Shown in pieces: positions 15,161-22,906 of a stretch of DNA of 27,519 bases. The translations under genes were made by a program, and so were the position numbers. The notes below the pieces were generated by a model. That model saw only the letters and a list, made by a program, of their open reading frames with translations. It was not told the DNA's origin and ran no database searches. The stretch comes from Actinomycetota bacterium (GTDB taxonomy: Bacteria > Actinomycetota > Thermoleophilia > Gaiellales > Gaiellaceae). The DNA lies in assembly GCA_013812265.1 (NCBI GenBank), contig JACCTQ010000113.1:1-27519 (forward strand), in the 5' to 3' direction. Within the stretch, counting starts at the first letter, position 1; each line of letters starts with the position of its first letter.

Positions 15161-15687
15161 AGCACGCCGCCGGCGGCAGCGGGCCCGGACGGGTCGGCAT
15201 CCTGATCTCCGACCCGCGTCCGCGCCAGGTAGTCCTCCACGAGCAGCAGATTGGACGCCGCCGCCCGCTCGACGATCTTGAGCAGGTCCGACATGCTCGC
15301 CACCTCCTCGCGCTGCTCCTGCAGGAACCAGTGCAGGAACTGCTCGCCCACGAGGTCGCTCTCTTCGCGCGCGAGCGCTGCGAGACGAATGATCTGGTCG
15401 GTCACGGCGCGCTCCTGCTCCAGCCCGAGTGCGACGGGCGCTACCGCGTCGGCGAAGTCGGTCCGTGGCGCATCCACACCTGGGACCGAGACGGGGTGGC
15501 CGGAGTCGAGCAGGTACTGGACGATCATCATGGCGTGGTTTCGCTCCTCGACCGCCTGGCGGTAGAAGTGGGCGGCCAGGCCGGGCAGCGTCTCCCCGTC
15601 GTAGTAGACCGCGATCGCGACGTACTGCTGCGACGCGGCGAACTCACGGGCGATCTGCTCGTTCAGCGCATCCGGGAAGCGGGCCAC
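15157..15687 (-). CDS. Ferritin (non-haem, BfrB-like)
   Basis: A 176-residue ferritin of the mycobacterial BfrB type. The ferroxidase ligands fall at the expected places: E15, E48, H51 (EERNHAMM), E92, Q125 and E128 (FLQEQREE). Ferritins form 24-subunit shells that oxidise Fe(II) and store Fe(III) in the cytoplasm. No haem-binding Met is evident. The C-terminal 20 residues are a flexible Gly/Ala/Asp tail. The GTG start at 15687 lies 6 nt behind TAGAGT. The gene converges with the propeller gene, their stop codons overlapping. Confidence 0.93.
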   Translation of the reverse strand: MARFPDALNEQIAREFAASQQYVAIAVYYDGETLPGLAAHFYRQAVEERNHAMMIVQYLLDSGHPVSVPGVDAPRTDFADAVAPVALGLEQERAVTDQIIRLAALAREESDLVGEQFLHWFLQEQREEVASMSDLLKIVERAAASNLLLVEDYLARTRVGDQDADPSGPAAAGGVL

Positions 15688-15693
15688 GAGACG

Positions 15694-15699
15694 ACTCTA
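15694..15699 (-). promoter_or_regulatory. Putative -10 box of the ferritin gene
   Basis: TAGAGT on the minus strand lies exactly 6 nt before the GTG at 15687, a leaderless-type spacing. Confidence 0.5.
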
Positions 15700-15710
15700 G
15701 CGCCGGCGGG

Positions 15711-16496
15711 TCACATCGTCTCGAGTGTCGCGCGCTTGCGGCCGTCTGCCTCGAAGAACCGGAAGAGCGCGTAGGCGAAGGCCCCGTAGAAGACGCCTAT
15801 GCCGAGCTCGGTCCAGAACAGGTGATCGACGTCGGCGAAGCCGGCGCCCGCGGCGACCTCGCGGGCCGCCTCGATGCCGTGCGTCAACGGGAGCGCACGG
15901 CTGATCGCCTCCATCCACCCCGGAAAGGCGTCGAGCGGGATGTTGACACCGCACATGAGGAGCAGAGAGAACACCGCGAGGTTGGCCAGGAAGAACACGT
16001 CGCGCGCCCGCAGGCCGATCGCCCCCACGAGGAGGCCGAAAGCGGTGCAGGCGACGGCGCTGACGAGGACGATCGCCGCGAGCGGCGGGATGCTCTCGGC
16101 CGCGAGCTCGAAGTCGAGCAGCCACCAGCCGACGCCGAAGGCGAACACCGACGTCACCATCCCGTTCGCGATTAGCGGCAGGGAGCGGCCGAGGAAGAGG
16201 GCCAGCCGGTTTGCCGGCGTGGCGAGGAGCGGCGACAGCGTCTGCGTCCAGCGCTCGCCGCCGATCGTCATGGCCATACCGTAGACGCCAGCCATGGCGG
16301 ACAGCTGGACGGCGTTGCCGACGACGAAGAAGGCGTCATCCTTCAGGCCCGTGTAGCGGCCGATGTAGGCGAAGAAGAGGATCTGGAACAGCGGCGCCCC
16401 CAGCATCGTCGGGATGTAGTACGAGGGGTGCATCCAGTTGAAGAGCGCCCTGTAGGCGATGTACCCGCCGATGAAGAAGACGCGAACGTGGGTCAT
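15711..16496 (-). CDS. ABC-2-type permease, second subunit
   Basis: A 261-residue membrane protein with six spans. It has YRALFNWMHPSYYIPTMLGAPLFQILFF at the N-terminus and GGERWTQTLSPLLATPANRLALFLGRSLP as the cytoplasmic coupling segment. A later VNIPLDAFPGWMEAISRALPLTHGIEAAR segment is typical of polysaccharide/drug ABC-2 exporters. The ATG at 16496 overlaps the stop of the preceding permease as ATGA. It likely pairs with that permease to form an asymmetric channel. The longer upstream frame is a shadow of the first permease. Confidence 0.88.
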   Translation of the reverse strand: MTHVRVFFIGGYIAYRALFNWMHPSYYIPTMLGAPLFQILFFAYIGRYTGLKDDAFFVVGNAVQLSAMAGVYGMAMTIGGERWTQTLSPLLATPANRLALFLGRSLPLIANGMVTSVFAFGVGWWLLDFELAAESIPPLAAIVLVSAVACTAFGLLVGAIGLRARDVFFLANLAVFSLLLMCGVNIPLDAFPGWMEAISRALPLTHGIEAAREVAAGAGFADVDHLFWTELGIGVFYGAFAYALFRFFEADGRKRATLETM

Positions 16497-17266
16497 GTGA
16501 GCGAGAGCGTGGCCCGCTCGCGCGCGAGCCGCTCGAAGTAGCCGATCAGGACGGTTCCGATCCCCAGGTAGACGACCGCGAGGCCGAGAGACATGAGGAT
16601 CGCCCCGACCGGGTCGCCACCACCGAGGGCCGCGTCGCGGATCGCGCGCACGCCCCAGGTGGGGGCGAGCACCCAGGAGATCGGCTCCACCCAGCCGGGG
16701 AAGAGCGACAGCGGGACGAGCAGACCGGTGACGAGCCACACGGGGAACTCGAGCAGGTTCGACATCGCGTTCGCGTTCCGGTACAGGACGAACGAGGCCG
16801 CGAGCACGAGGCCCAGCATCCCCAGCCCGACGATCGTGGCCGGGATGGAGAGGAGGAACAGGAGCGGATGCTCGAGGTCGAACGGGACGCCGAAGAAGAG
16901 CTTCCCCCAGAGGAGCGTGGCCGTGAGCGAGTAGAGGCCGATCGTCGCTGTCGCGAGAGTGATCGGGATCAGCACGAGCACGAACGGCGCGGGCGCCGCG
17001 ATCGACACCTCGAGGGTGCCCTGCCAGCGCTGCCACGAGATTGCGCCGCCCGAGCCGAAGAGCGTCGACGACCAGATTCCCATGAGGCCCGATCCGAGCG
17101 CCACGTAGAGCAGGGACTGCTCGGTGCTCCCCGCACGGAACATGAAGTACGCCATGGTGGCGAAGAGGATGGGCTGGATTGCCGAGGTCAGCAGGAAAAA
17201 GGCAGACAGCGTCAGGCTCTTCACGTGGAAGCGCCAGCCGGTGAGGATGAGTCGGAGTGCTCGCAC
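16493..17266 (-). CDS. ABC-2-type permease, first subunit
   Basis: A 257-residue membrane protein with about six spans, built like its downstream partner: ISWQRWQGTLEVSIAAPAPFVLVLIP as coupling segment and VPLSLFPGWVEPISWVLAPTWGVRAIRDA late in the chain. It starts at GTG 17266, 20 nt after the ATPase stop, and ends in a 4-nt overlap with the second permease. The two permeases share the fold and the PGW-x-I-(S/P)-W region but are clearly diverged, indicating an old duplication and a heterodimeric exporter. The substrate is unknown. Confidence 0.88.
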   Translation of the reverse strand: MRALRLILTGWRFHVKSLTLSAFFLLTSAIQPILFATMAYFMFRAGSTEQSLLYVALGSGLMGIWSSTLFGSGGAISWQRWQGTLEVSIAAPAPFVLVLIPITLATATIGLYSLTATLLWGKLFFGVPFDLEHPLLFLLSIPATIVGLGMLGLVLAASFVLYRNANAMSNLLEFPVWLVTGLLVPLSLFPGWVEPISWVLAPTWGVRAIRDAALGGGDPVGAILMSLGLAVVYLGIGTVLIGYFERLARERATLSLT

Positions 17267-17286
17267 TTACGATTCCGCCGGCCGGC

Positions 17287-18255
17287 TCACGACTCGCCGA
17301 CGAGCGCTACGTAAGCGTCCTCGAGCGTGGGCTCGCGCGAGGACACGCGACCGACCGCGGCTCCGTCCATGCGGGAGAGCAGGGCGTGCGTCAGCTCCTG
17401 GCCCGAGTCGGTCTGGACGACCACGAGCTGTGCCTGGTCCCGCTCCTCGACCGCCACCGCTCGCACCCCCGGAACCGCCCTCAGGCGGTCGAGCACGACA
17501 TCCTCGATTCCGTAGACCTCGATCTCCACCACCCAACCTTCCGCCACGCCGCCCTTGAGCTGCTGCGGCGTGCCCTCCGCGACGATCTTGCCCTTGGCGA
17601 TCACGGCGATGCGGTCGCAGAGGCTGTCCGCCTCGAACATGTAGTGCGTGGTCAGGAGGATGGTCTTCCCCGACTCGGCGAGGGTCGCGATCATCGCCCG
17701 CAGCTCGCGCGCTCCCACCGGGTCGAGCCCGATGGTCGGCTCGTCGAGGAAGAGCACCGGCGGGTCGTGCAACAACCCACGCGCGATGTGGAGGCGCTGC
17801 CGCATGCCACGGGAGTAACCCTCGACCCGCTCCTTCTCGCGACCCGTTAGCCCCACCAGATCGAGCAGCTCTGCGATCCGGGTCTTCTGCTCGCGCCCCG
17901 GGACGCCGTAAAGCTCGGCGAAGTAGCGGAGGTTGTCGAGCGCGGAGAGCCGCTCGTAGACACCCCGCTCGCCGCCGAACACGTAACCCACGCGCCGCCG
18001 GACCTCGCCGGCCTCGCGGACGACGTCGTGCCCGAGGACACGCGCGGAGCCCGAGGTGGGTACGAGCAGCGTGATCAGCATCTTGATCGTGGTCGTCTTG
18101 CCGGCTCCGTTCGGCCCCAGCAGGCCGAACAGCTCGCCTTCGGCAACCTCGAAGCTGATGCCCCGGACAGCCTCCACCTCGACCCGCCGGCGACGGATCG
18201 TCCCGGTGGTCGTCCGGTACGTGCGGCGGAGCTCCGAAGCCTCGATCACAGCCAT
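17287..18255 (-). CDS. ABC transporter ATP-binding protein (DrrA-like)
   Basis: A 322-residue ATPase: Walker A GPNGAGKT near residue 48, signature YSRGMRQRL, Walker B VLFLDEPT, switch H in LTTHYMFEAD. A C-terminal extension ends in REPTLEDAYVALVG, the usual ending of DrrA-type exporter ATPases. It drives the two permeases encoded next. ATG 18255 was chosen over the longer frame because TACGCT lies 7 nt upstream and the extra N-terminus (MNRSYSSIQTAS) is atypical. It is divergent from the COG2403-type gene, with a 53-bp gap. Confidence 0.92.
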   Translation of the reverse strand: MAVIEASELRRTYRTTTGTIRRRRVEVEAVRGISFEVAEGELFGLLGPNGAGKTTTIKMLITLLVPTSGSARVLGHDVVREAGEVRRRVGYVFGGERGVYERLSALDNLRYFAELYGVPGREQKTRIAELLDLVGLTGREKERVEGYSRGMRQRLHIARGLLHDPPVLFLDEPTIGLDPVGARELRAMIATLAESGKTILLTTHYMFEADSLCDRIAVIAKGKIVAEGTPQQLKGGVAEGWVVEIEVYGIEDVVLDRLRAVPGVRAVAVEERDQAQLVVVQTDSGQELTHALLSRMDGAAVGRVSSREPTLEDAYVALVGES

Positions 18256-18262
18256 GAAAACG

Positions 18263-18268
18263 AGCGTA
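18263..18268 (-). promoter_or_regulatory. Putative -10 box of the ABC exporter operon
   Basis: TACGCT on the minus strand lies 7 nt before the ATG at 18255. It is the same hexamer as at 4741 and 25179. Confidence 0.45.
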
Positions 18269-18295
18269 GCCGCCGATGCCGTCTGTATGGATGAA

Positions 18296-18301
18296 TAAGA
18301 T
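18296..18301 (+). promoter_or_regulatory. Putative -10 box of the COG2403-type gene
   Basis: TAAGAT lies 7 nt before the ATG at 18309, in a locally AT-rich patch that stands out in this GC-rich window. Confidence 0.5.
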
Positions 18302-18308
18302 CTATTCA

Positions 18309-19679
18309 ATGATTCGAAAGCGCCTCCTGATTGCCGGAGCCGCGGGCCGCGACTTCCACAACTTCAACGTTCTTCTTCGCGGCCGGGAGGAGTTCGCGGT
18401 GGTCGCCTTCACGGCGACCCAGATCCCGAACATCGACGGCCGCGTCTACCCGGCCGAGCTCGCGGGACCGCTGTATCCCGACGGAATTCCGATCGAGCCC
18501 GAGTCCCGTCTCACGGACCTCGTCCGGCGGCACGACGTCGACGAGGTCATGTTCGCCTACTCCGACGTGACCCACGAGCACGTGATGCACGTCGCCTCGA
18601 GAGCGCTCAGCGCCGGCGCGGCCTTTCGCCTCTGCGCCCCGCGCGAGACCCAGCTCACCTCCTCCAAGCCAGTCGTGGCCATCTGCGCCGTCCGTACGGG
18701 CTCGGGTAAGAGCCAGACGACGAGGCACGTCGCGGCACTGCTCCGCGCGGATGGGAAGCGGGTCGCAGTGCTTCGCCACCCCATGCCCTACGGCGACCTG
18801 ACCCGCCAGGCGGTGCAGCGGTTCGCGCGGTACGAGGACCTGGACGCGGCCGACTGCACGATCGAGGAGCGCGAGGAGTACGAGCCGCACCTGTCCGAGG
18901 GGAACCTCGTCTTCGCCGGCATCGACTACGCGGCCATCCTCGACGCAGCCGGGCAGGAGGCGGACGTGATCGTGTGGGACGGCGGAAACAACGACACGCC
19001 CTTCATCAAGCCGAACGTCCACGTCGTGGTCGTCGACCCTCACCGGCCCGGTCACGAGCTGCGGTACCACCCGGGCGAGACGAATCTCTTGATGGCGAAC
19101 GTCTGCGTCGTGAACAAGGTCGACAGCGCGTCGCAGGACGGCGTAGACGCAGTCCTGAACTCGATCCGCGCGCACAATCCCACGGCGCGCATCGTGCTCG
19201 CCGCTTCACCCTTCCAGGTCGAAGGCGACGCGTCCGACATACAGGGAAAACGCGTGCTGGCCGTCGAGGACGGGCCGACGCTGACGCACGGGGACATGAC
19301 CTACGGTGCAGCCGTCCTCGCTGCGAAGGCGAACGGGGCGGCATCCCTCGTCGATCCCCGTCCGTTCGCGGTCGGGTCGATCAAGGACACATTCGCCAGC
19401 TACCCGAATGTCGGCGAGCTGCTGCCGGCGATGGGGTACGGCGACCGCCAGCGCGAAGAGCTGCGAGAGACGATCGAGCGCTCAGACGCGGAACTCGTCC
19501 TGATCGGGACACCGATCGACCTTCGGCGAGTGATCGAGATCGACAAGCCGGCGCTGCGCGTCACCTACCGTCTACAAGAGATCGGCGAGCCGACGCTGGC
19601 GGACGTGCTCGCCGAGCACGGCGTGATCAGTGGGCCTTCTTCGCTGCGCGAGGAAGCCCTATTACCTGCGGAGACCTGA
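18309..19679 (+). CDS. COG2403-type P-loop protein, cyclic 2,3-diphosphoglycerate synthetase-like
   Basis: A 456-residue protein. The N-terminal 115 residues form a Rossmann-like domain (LLIAGAAGRDFHNFN). A P-loop, RTGSGKS, sits at 129-135, followed by RHPMPYGDL near 156 and VIVWDGGNNDTPF, which is diagnostic for the archaeal cyclic 2,3-diphosphoglycerate synthetase / predicted-GTPase group (COG2403). The archaeal enzyme closes 2,3-diphosphoglycerate into a ring with ATP; bacterial relatives have no proven role. Carbamate kinase follows 55 nt downstream and ornithine carbamoyltransferase a little further on, suggesting a job connected with carbamoyl phosphate. The ATG at 18309 was chosen over 18276 because it begins at the conserved strand and has a -10 box 7 nt upstream. 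Confidence 0.82.
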   Translation: MIRKRLLIAGAAGRDFHNFNVLLRGREEFAVVAFTATQIPNIDGRVYPAELAGPLYPDGIPIEPESRLTDLVRRHDVDEVMFAYSDVTHEHVMHVASRALSAGAAFRLCAPRETQLTSSKPVVAICAVRTGSGKSQTTRHVAALLRADGKRVAVLRHPMPYGDLTRQAVQRFARYEDLDAADCTIEEREEYEPHLSEGNLVFAGIDYAAILDAAGQEADVIVWDGGNNDTPFIKPNVHVVVVDPHRPGHELRYHPGETNLLMANVCVVNKVDSASQDGVDAVLNSIRAHNPTARIVLAASPFQVEGDASDIQGKRVLAVEDGPTLTHGDMTYGAAVLAAKANGAASLVDPRPFAVGSIKDTFASYPNVGELLPAMGYGDRQREELRETIERSDAELVLIGTPIDLRRVIEIDKPALRVTYRLQEIGEPTLADVLAEHGVISGPSSLREEALLPAET

Positions 19680-19711
19680 GCTCGCCGGGACCGCGCTCGG
19701 TCGAAGCTCCT

Positions 19712-19740
19712 AGCCATTCTCGCCGCAAGCGAGAATGGCT
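19712..19740 (+). promoter_or_regulatory. Perfect 11-bp stem-loop enclosing the carbamate kinase start codon
   Basis: AGCCATTCTCG (19712-19722) pairs perfectly with CGAGAATGGCT (19730-19740) around a 7-nt loop, CCGCAAG. The ATG at 19735 lies inside the right arm. The next codon but one, GTG 19741, is the first base outside the stem and is an alternative start. It may block translation initiation, serve as a protein-binding site, or end the upstream transcript. There is no T-run after it. Confidence 0.6.
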
Positions 19741-20664
19741 GTGACTACTGTCGTCGCTCTCGGCGGAAACGGGCTGGTTCGGGCCGGCGAGCGCGGGACG
19801 GCGGCCGAGCAGCTTGCAAACATCCGCGAGGCATGTGAGGCGCTCGAGCCGGTGCTCGCCGAGCGAGAGCTCGTCATCACGCACGGGAACGGGCCGCAGG
19901 TCGGAAACGAGTTACTACGTCACGAACGCGCCGCCGCCGAAGTGCCCCCGCTGCCGTTGTACGTCGCTGTCGCCCAGACGCAGGCCGAGATCGGCGCCCT
20001 GATCGAAGCAGAGCTCAGGCCCGCAACCGGTCGGCCGGTCGCCTGTCTCCTCACCCATGTCCGAGTTGCCGAGGACGATCCCGCCTTCGAGAACCCGACC
20101 AAGCCTGTCGGTCCGTTCTACAGCGAGGAGCAGGCGCGGAAGCTCGAGGGGGATCGCGGCTGGGCAATCGCTGCGGATTCCGGCCGCGGGTGGCGCCGGC
20201 TCGTTCCGTCGCCGCTTCCGCTCCAGATCGTCGAGCTCGACTCCATTCGAACGCTGGTTGCGAGCGGCACGATCGTGATCGCCTGCGGCGGAGGGGGCAT
20301 ACCCGTCGTCGCCCGGCAGGGCCGGCTGAACGGCACCGACGCGGTCATCGACAAGGATCACGCGTCGGCGTTGCTCGCAGCGGAGCTGGGCGCCGAGCGG
20401 CTCATCATCCTCACGGGCGTCGATGCCGTCGCGCGCCACTTCGGAACCGCTGAGGAAGAGCGGATCTCGGAGCTCTCGACAGAGGAGGCCGACGCTCTGG
20501 CGACCGAGCTACCGGCCGGATCCATGCAGCCGAAGATCCAGGCGTGTCTCGCCTACGTCCGGGCGACGGGCGGCGAGGCGCTCATCACGTCGCCGGAGGC
20601 GCTCGCCAAGGCGCTCAAAGGGCGCGCCGGCACGCGCGTGACGAACGGGAACGGTCCCCGTTGA
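19735..20664 (+). CDS. arcC: Carbamate kinase
   Basis: A 309-residue amino-acid-kinase-fold enzyme that interconverts carbamoyl phosphate + ADP and carbamate + ATP. The family motifs are all present: ALGGNGL at 8-14, ITHGNGPQVGNEL at 48-60, NPTKPVGPFY at 120-129, then ACGGGGIPVV and IDKDHASALLA. Length is normal. It would act with the ornithine carbamoyltransferase encoded at 21270 to yield ATP from citrulline, but no arginine deiminase gene is in the window. The ATG sits in a stem-loop; GTG 19741 (giving VTTVVALGGN, nearer the usual start of the family) is possible. The stop codon lies in the loop of another hairpin. Confidence 0.94.
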   Translation: MAVTTVVALGGNGLVRAGERGTAAEQLANIREACEALEPVLAERELVITHGNGPQVGNELLRHERAAAEVPPLPLYVAVAQTQAEIGALIEAELRPATGRPVACLLTHVRVAEDDPAFENPTKPVGPFYSEEQARKLEGDRGWAIAADSGRGWRRLVPSPLPLQIVELDSIRTLVASGTIVIACGGGGIPVVARQGRLNGTDAVIDKDHASALLAAELGAERLIILTGVDAVARHFGTAEEERISELSTEEADALATELPAGSMQPKIQACLAYVRATGGEALITSPEALAKALKGRAGTRVTNGNGPR

Positions 20665-20687
20665 ACCCGTTTCCGGGGACCGTTTCC
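20648..20687. terminator. Hairpin between convergent arcC and heat-shock genes
   Basis: AACGGTCCCCG (20650-20660) pairs perfectly over 11 bp with CGGGGACCGTT (20674-20684). Two more pairs form beyond a single bulge. The arcC stop codon lies in the 13-nt loop, and the heat-shock gene's stop is 5 nt beyond the hairpin. The symmetric stem could serve both strands. There is no T-run, so termination is inferred. Confidence 0.55.
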
Positions 20688-20691
20688 ACTA

Positions 20692-21189
20692 TTACTGCTG
20701 CTGCTGCTGTTGCTGTTGCTGTTGCGTCGCCTCGCCCTCGATCGTCTGAGCCTGGGAGCCGCTGATCTGGATGCGTCGCGGCTGTGGTGCTTGCGGCTTC
20801 GACACGCGCAGCTCGAGTACGCCGTCACGATAGTCGGCGGACACGTCGGCGTCGCTGACGCCCGGCGGTAGGCCGATCGTCCGCGAGAATTGCCCGAACC
20901 GCCGCTCGAAGCGATACATCGCGTCCTGGGTCATCTCGGACGAGCGCTCGCGCTCCCCCGAGATGGTGAGCGAGTTGTCGTCGAGCTCGATCGAGATCGT
21001 GTCCTGCGGAATGCCCGGCAGGTCGAGCGCGTACACGATCTCCTTGTCGGTCTCCCACGCGTCCACCGCTGGCACCCAACCCTGCGACGACCCTTCGCCT
21101 TCGCGCGTCCCGCCGAGCGCACGGTTCAGCTCCTGCTGGAGCGCGCTGATCTCGCGGAAAGGATCCCAGCGAACCAGTCGGCTTGCCAT
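20692..21189 (-). CDS. Small heat-shock protein (Hsp20) with a poly-glutamine tail
   Basis: A 165-residue alpha-crystallin-type chaperone. The crystallin domain spans about 40-132, with the DGVLELRV signature (A-x-x-x-G-V-L type) at 122-129 and an IQI anchor at 140-142. Such proteins form oligomers that hold unfolding proteins in the cytoplasm. The C-terminus ends in exactly ten glutamines (156-165), encoded by mixed CAA and CAG codons, an unusual ending for this family. The ATG at 21189 was chosen over an upstream frame because GGAGGAG lies just before it, one of the few strong Shine-Dalgarno sites here. No HAIR or CIRCE operator was seen in the 80-bp promoter region. Confidence 0.93.
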   Translation of the reverse strand: MASRLVRWDPFREISALQQELNRALGGTREGEGSSQGWVPAVDAWETDKEIVYALDLPGIPQDTISIELDDNSLTISGERERSSEMTQDAMYRFERRFGQFSRTIGLPPGVSDADVSADYRDGVLELRVSKPQAPQPRRIQISGSQAQTIEGEATQQQQQQQQQQ

Positions 21190-21254
21190 TGCTCTCCTCC
21201 TTCGCGATCGCATTGCGTTTCGGCGTGTGTTGGATTCCCGAAAAACAGCGGCGC

Positions 21255-21260
21255 TAACAT
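21255..21260 (+). promoter_or_regulatory. Putative -10 box of argF
   Basis: TAACAT lies 9 nt before the ATG at 21270, with no Shine-Dalgarno sequence between. Confidence 0.45.
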
Positions 21261-21269
21261 CCGCGCCCT

Positions 21270-22214
21270 ATGCTCGAGGTCTCCGCGGAACTGAGGGGGC
21301 GGCACTTCACACGTGTGGCCGACTGGAGCGGCACGGAGCTCAAAACCGTGCTCGATCTCGCAGACGAGCTGAAGCGCCTTCAGGCGTCGCGCCGGGAGCA
21401 CCGGTTGCTGCCGGGGCGAGCGCTCGGAATGATCTTCCAGAAGCCGTCCACGCGGACGCGGGTGTCGTTCGAGGTCGGAATCGCGCAGCTCGGCGGTACC
21501 GGTCTCTACCTGCGCGCGGACGACCTCCAGCTCGGACGCGGCGAGACAATCAAGGACACCGCCACGGTGCTATCGCGCTACCTGGACGCAATCATGATCC
21601 GAACGTTCGCTCAGGAAGACGTGGAGGAGCTGGCTGAGCATGCCGCCGTCCCCGTCATCAACGGGCTGACCGACGCCGCTCATCCCTGCCAGGCGCTTGC
21701 CGACGTGATGACGATCCGCGAGCGGCTCGGGCGGTTGGACGGCGTGCGGCTGTCGTACCTCGGGGACGGAAACAACGTTTGTACGTCGCTGATGGTTGCG
21801 GCCGGCAAGCTGGGAATGGATTTCCGAGCCGCCACGCCGCCCGGGTACGAGCCGGCCGCGGAGCCGGTGGCGATCGCGCGTGAGGCTGCGGCCGCGAGCG
21901 GCGGAAGCATTGAGCTCGTGGGCGATCCAGCTGCGGCTGCGCGCGAGACGGACGTCCTCTATACGGACGTCTGGACGAGCATGGGCCAGGAGGAGGAGCG
22001 CGAGCGCCGACTGACCGACCTGGCGGGCTTCGGCATCGACGAGCGGCTCGTGCGGCTCGCGGGCCCAGACGCCATCGTGCTCCATTGCCTGCCGGCCCAC
22101 TACGGCGAGGAGATCGCCGAAAGCGTGCTCTACGGGCCGCAATCGGCTGTCTGGGATCAGGCCGAGAACCGTCTGCACGCTCAGAAGGCCCTCATGGCCC
22201 TGGTCATCGGGTAG
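21270..22214 (+). CDS. argF: Ornithine carbamoyltransferase
   Basis: A 314-residue enzyme joining carbamoyl phosphate and ornithine to give citrulline. The carbamoyl-phosphate site is STRTR (60-64) with R111 and HPCQ (138-141). The ornithine side has DVWTSMGQE (SMG 237-239) and HCLPAH (272-277). After HCLPAH the usual R is Y here (HCLPAHYGEE), a mild oddity. Length fits an anabolic or catabolic OTCase; the nearby carbamate kinase favours carbamoyl-phosphate recycling, but arginine synthesis is equally possible. The rhomboid gene starts 3 nt after its stop, so the transcript probably continues. Confidence 0.95.
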   Translation: MLEVSAELRGRHFTRVADWSGTELKTVLDLADELKRLQASRREHRLLPGRALGMIFQKPSTRTRVSFEVGIAQLGGTGLYLRADDLQLGRGETIKDTATVLSRYLDAIMIRTFAQEDVEELAEHAAVPVINGLTDAAHPCQALADVMTIRERLGRLDGVRLSYLGDGNNVCTSLMVAAGKLGMDFRAATPPGYEPAAEPVAIAREAAAASGGSIELVGDPAAAARETDVLYTDVWTSMGQEEERERRLTDLAGFGIDERLVRLAGPDAIVLHCLPAHYGEEIAESVLYGPQSAVWDQAENRLHAQKALMALVIG

Positions 22215-22217
22215 GCC

Positions 22218-22904
22218 GTGCTACCGCTGAAGGACAACGTGCCGACGCGGTCGTTTCCGATCGTGACGGTCTCGCTCGTCCTCATCAACGTGCTGGTGTG
22301 GATCTTCTACGAGCTCCCGAACCTCGAGCAGTCGGTGAACGAGCTCGCCTATCACCCGTGCGAGGTGCAAAACGCCTGTCCTGTCGTGGGGGAGGACTGG
22401 CCGCTCACCGCGGTGACCTCGATGTTCATGCACGGAAGCTGGGACCACCTGCTCGGGAACATGCTGTTCCTCTGGATCTTCGGCAACAACGTCGAGGACT
22501 CGATGGGGCGCGTGCGCTTCATTGCCTTTTATCTCGTGGGCGGCTTCGCGGCCACGGCGCTCCAAACGTTCGTCACGCTTTCGTACGGCTCGCCGGCCGA
22601 GGCCACGATCCCGAACCTCGGGGCGAGCGGCGCCGTCTCGGCCGTGCTCGGCGGGTATCTCCTGCTCCTGCCGAGAGCGAGCGTGCTGACCCTGATCTTC
22701 TTCTTTCTCCTGCGCGAGATCCGAGCGATCTGGTTTCTCGGGATCTGGTTTGCCTTCCAGCTCTGGTCGGGAAGCGGATCGCTCGAGCACCCGGAGGAGG
22801 GCGGCGGCGTCGCCTTCTTCGCCCACATCGGTGGCTTCGTGTTCGGAATGGCCGCGGTGTACCTCTTCGCGGGCAAACGGCGACCGTTACGGCCACGCTA
22901 CTGA
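22218..22904 (+). CDS. Rhomboid-family intramembrane serine protease
   Basis: A 228-residue membrane protein with about seven spans. The active-site serine S137 is in GASGAVSAVLG (135-145) and its partner H203 is in FFAHIGGFVFG (200-210). H77 and N81 in HGSWDHLLGN supply the oxyanion-side residues. A long loop (residues 35-62) with two cysteines follows the first span. Rhomboids cleave membrane proteins within or near the bilayer; the substrate is unknown. GTG 22218 is 3 nt after the argF stop, and the zincin gene starts 2 nt after this stop, so the genes are tightly coupled. Confidence 0.93.
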   Translation: MLPLKDNVPTRSFPIVTVSLVLINVLVWIFYELPNLEQSVNELAYHPCEVQNACPVVGEDWPLTAVTSMFMHGSWDHLLGNMLFLWIFGNNVEDSMGRVRFIAFYLVGGFAATALQTFVTLSYGSPAEATIPNLGASGAVSAVLGGYLLLLPRASVLTLIFFFLLREIRAIWFLGIWFAFQLWSGSGSLEHPEEGGGVAFFAHIGGFVFGMAAVYLFAGKRRPLRPRY

Positions 22905-22906
22905 CG

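Noticed and set aside
15711..17036. Extended 441-codon reading of the second permease
   Set aside because: The first 180 codons are a shadow of the first permease; membrane sequence begins at ATG 16496, which forms an ATGA overlap.
20695..20724. CTG/TTG repeat read as a non-coding microsatellite
   Set aside because: It is in frame as the glutamine tail of a well-supported heat-shock gene and ends in a proper stop codon.
19735..22214. Complete arginine deiminase pathway
   Set aside because: Carbamate kinase and OTCase are present but no arginine deiminase or arginine/ornithine antiporter is in the window.
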